Below are positions 1-5,770 of a stretch of DNA of 9,230 nt, piece after piece. The notes under the pieces were generated by a model. That model was not told the DNA's origin and did no database searches. It saw nothing but the letters and a program-made list of their open reading frames with translations. Each line of letters opens with the position of its first letter. Within the stretch, counting starts at the first letter, position 1. The translations under genes were made by a program, and so were the position numbers. The DNA lies in contig PWQG01000402.1 of the NCBI GenBank assembly GCA_003556835.1, forward strand, positions 1 to 9,230. The letters run 5' to 3'. This DNA comes from Gammaproteobacteria bacterium. Its GTDB lineage: Bacteria > Pseudomonadota > Gammaproteobacteria > Pseudomonadales > Pseudohongiellaceae.

Positions 1-2
1 CC

Positions 3-905
3 TACTGGCGTGCCCGCCTGCTGGAACAGCAGGGCGGCACGGAGCGTCTGGCGGAGGCCGAATCCCTCTACCGTGATCTTGCCGGGACCCGTAATTTCTA
101 CGGATTCCTGGCCGCTGACCTGTTGGGTCGGGAATACGAAATGCTGCACCGCCCGGTGGCAGTCAATGGCGAACAGCTGCAGGCACTCTACAGTGATCCG
201 GGTATCCAGCGCGCTCACGAACTCTATCAGCTCGGGGATGAGGTCAATGCCCTCGCCGAATGGGAGCACACGACCCGCGATTTCAGCGAGGCCGAGATTC
301 TGTCAATCGGTCGCCTTGCGGAGAGCTGGGGATGGTATCGCAACAGTATCCAGGCAATGATCCGCATCGGTTACTGGGACGACCTGGATCTGCGCTTTCC
401 CCTGGCCTACGATGAGTATTTTGCGAATGCCGCCGACCAACTCGGCCTGTCCCGGCATTTGCTGTTTGCCGTGGCCAGGCAGGAAAGCGCCTTCATGCGC
501 AACGCCCGCTCACCCGCCGGCGCCCGGGGCCTGATGCAATTGATGCCGGGCACGGCACGCCAGACGGCGGAGTCGGCTGGTATGGTGATCAGTACCGACG
601 AGCTGTATGAGCCGGAAGTCAATATCGCCCTGGGTAGCCTCTACATGTCGGAGCTGCTGGAGGAGTTCAATGGCAACCGTGTGCTGGCGGCGGCAGCCTA
701 CAATGCGGGGCCCAACCGTGTGCGGCAATGGCTGCGCCGCAGCAGCGAGAATCCACTGCCGCTGGACATGTGGATAGAGACCATCCCCTTCTTCGAAACC
801 CGTGGTTATGTGCAGAACGTGCTGGCCTATTCCGTCATCTACGCCTACCGCATGGGTGAACAGATCCGCTTTCTGGACGATGCCGAGGCGGACGCAAGCT
901 TCTGA
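3..905 (+). CDS. slt: Soluble lytic murein transglycosylase (Slt70-type), C-terminal part, 5' truncated by window
   Basis: This enzyme cleaves the MurNAc-GlcNAc bond of periplasmic peptidoglycan without water, leaving 1,6-anhydroMurNAc ends. The reading frame is open from base 3, so the true start lies upstream. About 300 residues are visible, roughly the last half of a family whose E. coli member has about 640 residues. The first ~130 visible residues resemble the alpha-helical superhelical and linker domains. The rest is the lysozyme-like catalytic domain: the AVARQESAF motif places the catalytic Glu at bases 483-485, followed by GLMQLMPGTA and AAYNAGPNRV, then the family's TRGYVQNVLAY tail. 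The TGA stop is at 903-905 and directly touches the stop of the convergent permease gene. Family assignment is firm. Signal peptide and full length cannot be judged here. Confidence 0.93.
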   Translation, partial: YWRARLLEQQGGTERLAEAESLYRDLAGTRNFYGFLAADLLGREYEMLHRPVAVNGEQLQALYSDPGIQRAHELYQLGDEVNALAEWEHTTRDFSEAEILSIGRLAESWGWYRNSIQAMIRIGYWDDLDLRFPLAYDEYFANAADQLGLSRHLLFAVARQESAFMRNARSPAGARGLMQLMPGTARQTAESAGMVISTDELYEPEVNIALGSLYMSELLEEFNGNRVLAAAAYNAGPNRVRQWLRRSSENPLPLDMWIETIPFFETRGYVQNVLAYSVIYAYRMGEQIRFLDDAEADASF

Positions 906-2075
906 TCACATGAGTATGCGTTCGCGGCTGTAGAGGCGCAGAGCCAGGCCCAGCAGAAGCGCGGCAACCGTCAGGGTGCCCGCTGTGGAAAGTGCCAGCC
1001 AGACAAGAGGAACGTCCCGGCCCGTGACGGCCAGCTCCATGATCTGGAACTGGCTCAACATGGGCAGCAGCATGGTCATATTGTCCCTCTGGATATCCAG
1101 GAATTGCAGCCCGAAAAATGGCAGCATCGGCAGCAACATGGCCAGGCTGAGATGTGTCTGAGCCTCCCGACTGTTGCGGGCAAATGCGGCGATGGCGAGC
1201 AGGAATGCGGTCAACAGAAAAGCCAGTGGCAGGCTGGACACAAGGGCCACAAAAAAGGTGACTGTCCCCATTTCCAGTACGCCATCGAGCATATCGTCAG
1301 GGAGCAGGCGAAACAGGCCGAATGAGCTGAGCAGGGGCAGCAGCAGGGAAAGCAGGACGAAACAGAGAATGGCCAGGTACTTGCCCAGCACCACGGTATG
1401 GCGTGGCAATGGCAGGCTCAGCAGGGGTTCCAGGGAGTTGCGCTCACGCTCGCCCGCGGTGGTGTCGACTGCCAGGTAGAAGCCGCCCATCATCATCGAG
1501 AACAGCAGCAGGAAAGGGATCATGTGGGCGATGAACTGCAGGCCCTGGGGTTCGTTGGAAACATCACGCTGGTCGATCTCCAGTGGTTCAAAGCGCTGGG
1601 GATCCAGGCCGCGTGCCAGCAGGCGCAGGTGGCGCAGTTGTGCATCGTATCCGGTCAGCACATTCTGCAATTGCCTGCGCAGTAACAGGGAATCATCGTC
1701 CGCGCTATTGTAGTGGATGATCAGGTGGGCGGGACGTCCGGCCCTGAAATCCTCCGGGTAGCTCTCGGGAATCTCCAGCAGCAATGTCATTTCACCGCGG
1801 TGCAAGGCCTCCTTGGCATCTGCCGGGGGCTCCACCACATCCAGGTTGTTGCGTCTCAGGAACTGCGTGAGATTCTCCGCTCGGGTAGCCCCCAGGGTGG
1901 GCACTTCCCGCACCTGGGATCGGTCTGCGCCCAGCTGACCGGCATTGAGCAGCAGCGGGCCGATCAGCAGCAGGGGCAGCAGGACCGGGCCGTAGAGCAG
2001 AGCAAAAAACAGGGAGCGCCGGTCCCGCAGGTTGTCGCGGATCTCTTTCAGTACGATGACTCGCAGTCCTTTCAT
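906..2075 (-). CDS. ABC-2 type transporter permease (NatB-like)
   Basis: This is a 389-residue inner-membrane permease that would pair with the ATPase encoded just upstream. Visible topology is one N-terminal membrane segment (about residues 22-44), a large periplasmic domain (about 45-180), then a cluster of five or six hydrophobic segments (about 182-203, 230-252, 272-297, 308-325, 358-380). After the second segment comes the TAGERERNSLEPLL stretch (about 206-219), the cytoplasmic coupling-helix region typical of ABC-2 permeases such as NatB. Its ATG (2073-2075) overlaps the ATPase stop as ATGA, and a GGAG ribosome site lies 8 bases upstream inside the ATPase gene, which suggests translational coupling. 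NatAB of Bacillus exports sodium, but many relatives export other compounds, so the substrate is not assigned. Confidence 0.9.
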   Translation of the reverse strand: MKGLRVIVLKEIRDNLRDRRSLFFALLYGPVLLPLLLIGPLLLNAGQLGADRSQVREVPTLGATRAENLTQFLRRNNLDVVEPPADAKEALHRGEMTLLLEIPESYPEDFRAGRPAHLIIHYNSADDDSLLLRRQLQNVLTGYDAQLRHLRLLARGLDPQRFEPLEIDQRDVSNEPQGLQFIAHMIPFLLLFSMMMGGFYLAVDTTAGERERNSLEPLLSLPLPRHTVVLGKYLAILCFVLLSLLLPLLSSFGLFRLLPDDMLDGVLEMGTVTFFVALVSSLPLAFLLTAFLLAIAAFARNSREAQTHLSLAMLLPMLPFFGLQFLDIQRDNMTMLLPMLSQFQIMELAVTGRDVPLVWLALSTAGTLTVAALLLGLALRLYSRERILM

Positions 2076-2827
2076 GAGACCCGCTCCGGAGTTTCCCCGA
2101 TGGCCACCACAAAGGCGTCCTCGAGATTGTCCTGTCCGGTGCTTTCCAGGATGCTTTCGGTGCTACCCGATAATGCGATACGGCCGTCGTGAATGATGGC
2201 CACATGATCGCTCAACAAAGCCACTTCCTGCATGATGTGACTGGAAATCAGGACGCAGTGTCCCTCGTCACGCAAACGCCGCAACAGGCCGCGCAGCTTG
2301 CGGTTGGCCATAACGTCCAGGCCATTGCTCGGTTCATCCAGGATCAGGTTCCCGGGACGGTGGATCAGGGCGCGGCCCAGGGCGACCCGGGTGCGTTGCC
2401 CCTGCGAGAAACCTTCGCAGCGGCGCTGCGCAAACTCCTGCATGTCGAGCAGTTCGACCAGCTCCTTGCTGCGCTGGAGCGCCTGATGACGTGTCAGGCC
2501 GCAGAGTTCAGCGTAGTAGACCAGGTTCTCCTGGGCGGTGAGTCGGGGATACAGCCCGGCGTTGTGGGGCAGGAAGCCGATGCGCCGCCGCGCGGCCAGG
2601 GCGTGCTGCTCTACGTCATGCCCATCAATCCGGGCACTGCCAGTGTCGGCCAGCAAGAGGCCGGCCAAGATGCGCAAGGTGGTCGATTTACCGGCGCCGT
2701 TGGGGCCCAGCAGACCGGTGATGCGACCGTCCTGTGCCGTGAATCCGACATCATGGATGGCGGTCACGAACTGACCCCTCGCCCCCTTGCGCGGAAAACG
2801 CTTTGACAGGGCATGTGTTTCAATCAA
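2072..2827 (-). CDS. ABC transporter ATP-binding protein (NatA-like)
   Basis: This 251-residue cytoplasmic ATPase powers the adjacent ABC-2 permease. In order it shows Walker A GPNGAGKST (41-49), a Q-loop region with His88 (LPHNAGLY) where a Gln is usual, a divergent signature FSQGQ (140-144), Walker B LILDEP (161-166), the D-loop SNGLD (167-171) and the H-loop His197 in SSH. All catalytic elements for ATP hydrolysis are therefore present. The start is a TTG at 2825-2827; it is chosen because a perfect AAGGAGG Shine-Dalgarno (2833-2839) sits 5 bases upstream and overlaps the stop of the preceding hydrolase gene. The 3' end overlaps the permease start by 4 bp (ATGA). The family is certain; the transported substrate is unknown. 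Confidence 0.93.
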   Translation of the reverse strand: MIETHALSKRFPRKGARGQFVTAIHDVGFTAQDGRITGLLGPNGAGKSTTLRILAGLLLADTGSARIDGHDVEQHALAARRRIGFLPHNAGLYPRLTAQENLVYYAELCGLTRHQALQRSKELVELLDMQEFAQRRCEGFSQGQRTRVALGRALIHRPGNLILDEPSNGLDVMANRKLRGLLRRLRDEGHCVLISSHIMQEVALLSDHVAIIHDGRIALSGSTESILESTGQDNLEDAFVVAIGETPERVS

Positions 2828-2832
2828 GCTGG

Positions 2833-2839
2833 CCTCCTT
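2833..2839 (-). promoter_or_regulatory. Consensus Shine-Dalgarno AAGGAGG that fixes the TTG start of the ATPase gene
   Basis: Read on the minus strand, the AAGGAGG is a full match to the anti-Shine-Dalgarno. It stands 5 bases before the TTG codon and shares base 2839 with the TGA stop of the upstream hydrolase gene. It explains how a weak TTG start could be used efficiently and suggests re-initiation by ribosomes finishing the hydrolase. Confidence 0.8.
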
Positions 2840-4377
2840 CAGGGCTCCGGTCCGTGGAAATCGGTGAACAGGGGAGCGGCCTGCAGGCGCTGCAGGCAGC
2901 TGTCATCGATGGCTCCCGGGTCGGTGGTGTCGACAAACTCTGCGATCAGGCGCGGCAGGCAGCCATGGGGACTGACCGAATGTCCCTGTCCGGGGGCCAG
3001 CAGATGTCGTGACCGGCTCAGGCCCTGCATGGCCTGTTCCGCATAGGTCGGCGGGGTGATCGGATCATGCTCGCCGCTGAGCAGTAGTGTGGGAATGTCG
3101 GACTGCAATGGGGTGTGAAAATTGTCGTCCAGTGTCCCGGCGGGCCAGATCTCACAGCTTGCCATCAGGCTGCGCAGTATCGTGTCGCCCAGGTAGCTGG
3201 CGCTATTGGCTTCCAGCACGGATTCATCGAGTACAAAGAACGGGACATCTTCGGTACAGACCACAGCATTGTGCATGCCGATGGCGAGACCGGAGCCGAC
3301 CTGCTCGAGCAGTTGTGTGGCGCTACGGGCCAATGGTGCAAAATTTTCCTGTGCATAGGCTGCATGCAACATCGGAGGCAGGATGGACAGCTGCTCGGGG
3401 CTGTACAGGGCCAGACGCAACAAGCCGGCAAGGTGAGTGCGGGTGAACAACCGGGTTACCCGTTGCAGGTTGTCAGCATGTTCGATTTCGACTTCCACCG
3501 GAGCTTCCTGCAGGTCGTCCAACAGTCGCCGCAGGCCGGTGTCCAGCTCCGGGTAGGCGGCGGCACAGGCGCGGTCGCTGTGACAACGCTGCAGGAAGTG
3601 TTCCAGCGCCTGTTGGCTGGCCGGAGCAATATCCGGACCCAGGGCCATGCCCGGGGGTAATACGGAATCAAGCACGCTGCTGCGTACCGCCGGGGAATAT
3701 TGGCGCGCATAGTGCTGGGCAACACGTGTGCCGTAGGACACGCTGAACAGGTTCCATTGCCCGACGTCCAGGGCCAGTCGCAAGCGTTCGATGTCCTGGA
3801 TTGCCGCACTGCTGCTGTAGTGCAGCGGGTCGCCGTCGAACTGTTGCAGGCACTGCTGCATGAGTTCTCGCCACTGTTCGTCATCGGGCTCCAGCATCAG
3901 GGTCTGCGCGTCGTCGATATCACAATGCTGGGCATTGGAGCGTCCGGTGCCACGCTGGTCCAGCAGATAGATGTCCCGGTTCCGGGACAATCCCGGCAAC
4001 ATGCGGTCAAGCTGAAGGAAGCTTTCACTGGCCGCCTGCCCCGGCCCGCCAGCGATGGCCAGCACCGGGTCGGGTTCCCGAGCCGGGGAGCGTGCCGGCA
4101 GGCGGGCCACGAACAGTTCGATCTGCCTGCCCTCCGGTTGGTCATGGTTTTCCGGAACCATCAGGGTCGCGCATTGTGCCAGGCGGCGCTGCACCGGATT
4201 GCGCAGGCTGCAGTCACGAAATTCGATCTCTCCCACTGTCGTGGTCACCGGCTGCGCCCGCCAGTCGGCGCTGGCGGAGGCGGCCAGCAGACAACCAAGC
4301 AGCAGGGCCGCCAGGGGGATGAGCCGGGGGTGCCGGGGCCGGCCCGGAGTCGGCTTGCGGAGCCGGCTGTCACGCAT
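2839..4377 (-). CDS. Exported alpha/beta hydrolase, TAP-like / prolyl-aminopeptidase (S33) type
   Basis: This is a 512-residue secreted serine hydrolase of the tripeptidyl-aminopeptidase-like group, expected to remove short N-terminal peptides or cleave related amides or esters outside the cytoplasm. Numbering from the ATG at 4377: a basic N-terminus, a hydrophobic core and an ASA-D signal peptidase site at about 37/38; the oxyanion-region GGPGQ at 110-114; YLLDQRGTGRS at 137-147; nucleophile Ser214 in SVSYG; acid Asp438 in GEHDPITPP; and base His466 in GQGHS, within the TAP-like C-terminal domain. The complete triad is present. A GTG at 4407 could extend it by 10 residues, but the ATG has GGGGAGG 9 bases upstream and overlaps the diguanylate cyclase stop by 8 bp. 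An LLGC lipobox-like string inside the signal leaves a lipoprotein alternative open. The exact substrate is not known. Confidence 0.88.
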   Translation of the reverse strand: MRDSRLRKPTPGRPRHPRLIPLAALLLGCLLAASASADWRAQPVTTTVGEIEFRDCSLRNPVQRRLAQCATLMVPENHDQPEGRQIELFVARLPARSPAREPDPVLAIAGGPGQAASESFLQLDRMLPGLSRNRDIYLLDQRGTGRSNAQHCDIDDAQTLMLEPDDEQWRELMQQCLQQFDGDPLHYSSSAAIQDIERLRLALDVGQWNLFSVSYGTRVAQHYARQYSPAVRSSVLDSVLPPGMALGPDIAPASQQALEHFLQRCHSDRACAAAYPELDTGLRRLLDDLQEAPVEVEIEHADNLQRVTRLFTRTHLAGLLRLALYSPEQLSILPPMLHAAYAQENFAPLARSATQLLEQVGSGLAIGMHNAVVCTEDVPFFVLDESVLEANSASYLGDTILRSLMASCEIWPAGTLDDNFHTPLQSDIPTLLLSGEHDPITPPTYAEQAMQGLSRSRHLLAPGQGHSVSPHGCLPRLIAEFVDTTDPGAIDDSCLQRLQAAPLFTDFHGPEP

Positions 4378-5482
4378 ACGCAGTGGCCTCCCCGTCGACC
4401 AGTACACGATTGCGGCCTACTTTCTTGCCGGCATACAGGGCGCGGTCGGCTCGCCCGACCAGTGCTTCGATGCTGTCGCCCGATTGGAACCCGGCGACTC
4501 CAAACGTGGCGGAAATGGTCTGGTCCTCGATTGCTGAGGCGGACAGGGCGGCCTGGCACCTACGGGCCACCTCGGCAGCCGCTTCGACACCGGTTTCGGG
4601 CATGATGATCAGAAACTCTTCGCCACCCCAGCGGGCCAGGCAATCGGACGCGCGCAGGCAGGCCTCCAGGCGGCGCGCCAGACCCTGCAGCACCGCATCA
4701 CCACAGGCATGCCCCTGTTGGTCATTGATGGTCTTGAAGTGATCCACGTCCAGCAGAATCACGCTCAGCTTGCGCTCGTAGCGCTCAGCCTCAGGGAGGC
4801 GGTTACGTAGTATATGATAGGCGGCGCGCCGGTTCGCAACCCCCGTCAGGGAGTCGGTATTGGCCCAACGGTCCAGTATTTCTGCACGGATCTGTGTGCG
4901 TCGATGTTGCTCGCGGGCGAGGGTCATGATCGCGGTGGCCAGGAGTAATACCATCAGAAAGAGATGAATGCGCGCCAGATAACTGATGACCTGCGCGGAT
5001 ACACCGCCATCGCGAAATTCCACGGCGATTCCGCTCAGCGCGATGAGCGACGCGACGAGCAGGATGAGGGTCCCGGCCCACAGTCCGGAATAGCGTTCGA
5101 AGGCGATGAAACTGGCGACAATGATGACACCCACGGCCCAGTAGTGCCCCCCGGCAAGTAACAGCAGGCGCTCGTCAAGGCTGCCCGGTGCGTGATAATG
5201 CCATGCCAGGCGCGCAAGGATGAAGGCAGCCATCAACAGGTAGGTGACTCCCTCCATGGTCTGTTGCGGGAAACGACTGCTCAGCATCAGGACGAACATG
5301 ATGCTGAAGATCAGGACGAATGGGGGGTAGGCCGTGGCAACAAAGCGATCGTCGGCCGGTGTGATCCACCAGCTCAACGCCATGATGATGATGGCAAGCA
5401 GAAGGCTGCCAAGAAAAGCCAGGCGTTTCCAGTAGTCATACCGGTCGGGGGGTTCCTGCATGGACGGTTGTTCGGCGGGCAT
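4370..5482 (-). CDS. Membrane-anchored diguanylate cyclase (GGDEF family)
   Basis: This 370-residue inner-membrane protein should make cyclic di-GMP from two GTP. The N-terminal half has about six hydrophobic segments (near 21-40, 52-68, 77-93, 113-128, 132-151, 170-188) with no recognised sensor domain name. A short linker then leads to a GGDEF domain beginning at about 205 (DSLTGVANRRA). The active-site signature is GGEEF at 286-290. Metal-binding Asp245 lies in LLDVDHF, with NDQQGHACGD following. An RASD inhibitory site (277-280) lies five residues before GGEEF, so product feedback inhibition is expected. No EAL or HD-GYP domain is present. The start is the ATG at 5482; a second Met at residue 8 has no ribosome site. 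This is the first gene of the four-gene minus-strand operon, so its promoter should lie in 5483-5640. Confidence 0.93.
   Translation of the reverse strand: MPAEQPSMQEPPDRYDYWKRLAFLGSLLLAIIIMALSWWITPADDRFVATAYPPFVLIFSIMFVLMLSSRFPQQTMEGVTYLLMAAFILARLAWHYHAPGSLDERLLLLAGGHYWAVGVIIVASFIAFERYSGLWAGTLILLVASLIALSGIAVEFRDGGVSAQVISYLARIHLFLMVLLLATAIMTLAREQHRRTQIRAEILDRWANTDSLTGVANRRAAYHILRNRLPEAERYERKLSVILLDVDHFKTINDQQGHACGDAVLQGLARRLEACLRASDCLARWGGEEFLIIMPETGVEAAAEVARRCQAALSASAIEDQTISATFGVAGFQSGDSIEALVGRADRALYAGKKVGRNRVLVDGEATAYA
4387..4393 (-). promoter_or_regulatory. Shine-Dalgarno GGGGAGG deciding the hydrolase ATG start
   Basis: It lies 9 bases before the ATG at 4375-4377 on the minus strand, inside the end of the diguanylate cyclase gene. 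It favours this ATG over the in-frame GTG at 4407, which lacks an equally good site. Confidence 0.65.
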
Positions 5483-5555
5483 GGCTTGTGCCTGTTATCT
5501 GCGAGCGTAAAAAATTGTACGCAGCCAATGGTGAAATTGCACCCGTTATCCGAGC

Positions 5556-5596
5556 TTGATATATAAAAACTATTGATACTCATTAAAAGATATATT
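5556..5596. promoter_or_regulatory. AT-rich operator candidate with OxyR-like and Fur/PerR-like matches
   Basis: ATAT-N7-CTAT at 5559-5573 matches the first half of the OxyR motif ATAG-N7-CTAT in 7 of 8 core bases, including the inner T and A. The second half, at 5581-5595, is poor except for ATAT in the last tetramer. Overlapping this, TGATACT-C-ATTAAAA (5574-5588) matches a Fur or PerR 7-1-7 box in 11 of 14 positions. Two direct GATATAT repeats (5558-5564 and 5589-5595) flank the box, 31 bp apart. A peroxide- or iron-responsive regulator would suit the katG gene downstream. The call is made by eye, and which regulator binds is uncertain. Confidence 0.4.
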
Positions 5597-5673
5597 GGAA
5601 TTACTGAAGGCGAAATTGTTTCATGTCATCGTGCAGCTATCGTTAGACAGGTATCCTGAGCCTAAATCAGAGC

Positions 5674-5694
5674 TTGTGGAAGCGTTTTCCACAA
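5674..5694. repeat. Perfect palindrome TTGTGGAA-N5-TTCCACAA, probable operator
   Basis: The two 8-base arms (5674-5681 and 5687-5694) are exact reverse complements separated by GCGTT. The site lies 76 bp before the katG ATG and about 190 bp from the diguanylate cyclase start. Size and symmetry fit a dimeric repressor or activator site; the centre (AAGCGTT) recalls LacI-family operators, but no regulator gene lies in the window. No T-run follows, so a terminator is unlikely. Confidence 0.6.
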
Positions 5695-5756
5695 CCCTGT
5701 CTCGGTCGCGATGACGTGACCAGGCATACCGGTAATGAACAGACATAACCTTAAGA

Positions 5757-5764
5757 AGAGAGGA
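5757..5764 (+). promoter_or_regulatory. Shine-Dalgarno AGAGAGGA that decides the katG start
   Basis: It ends 6 bases before the ATG at 5771. It supports that codon over the in-frame ATG at 5735, which would add 12 residues in front of the signal peptide and has no comparable site. Confidence 0.75.
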
Positions 5765-5770
5765 CGCCCC

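Larger units (their letters stand above)
5483..5770. promoter_or_regulatory. Divergent intergenic control region between the diguanylate cyclase operon and katG
   Basis: These 288 bp hold no gene that I can support. The region is clearly more AT-rich than its neighbours, mainly at about 5555-5607. It should carry two diverging promoters. I could not find a pair of good -35 and -10 hexamers at proper spacing on either strand; TATATT at 5591-5596 (plus) and TACAAT (minus, 5514-5519) are the best -10-like strings, each without a matching -35. That would fit activator-dependent promoters. Sub-elements are listed separately. Confidence 0.7.

Noticed and set aside
10..360. Plus-strand open frame overlapping the start of the transglycosylase fragment
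   Set aside because: It is a frame-shifted shadow; the transglycosylase frame is open from base 3 with recognisable family sequence.
2189..2806. Plus-strand open frame (205 codons) opposite the ABC ATPase
   Set aside because: The ATPase on the other strand carries all the expected motifs; this frame has none and no ribosome site.
3700..4605. Long plus-strand open frame (301 codons) antisense to the hydrolase and cyclase genes
   Set aside because: The opposite strand has a full catalytic triad and GGDEF signature; this frame shows no domain, and its sequence is rich in Arg, Gly and Pro as shadows are.
5616..5643. Possible sigma-70 promoter TTGTTT-N16-TATCGT for katG
   Set aside because: Only 3 of 6 and 4 of 6 matches; not better than expected by chance in this spacer.
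5674..5694. Palindrome as an intrinsic terminator
   Set aside because: No T-run follows on either strand and it lies upstream of both diverging genes' starts.
5735..5770. Upstream katG start at 5735 adding 12 residues
   Set aside because: The ATG at 5771 has a strong ribosome site and gives a standard signal peptide; the extension adds only charged residues and has no good ribosome site.
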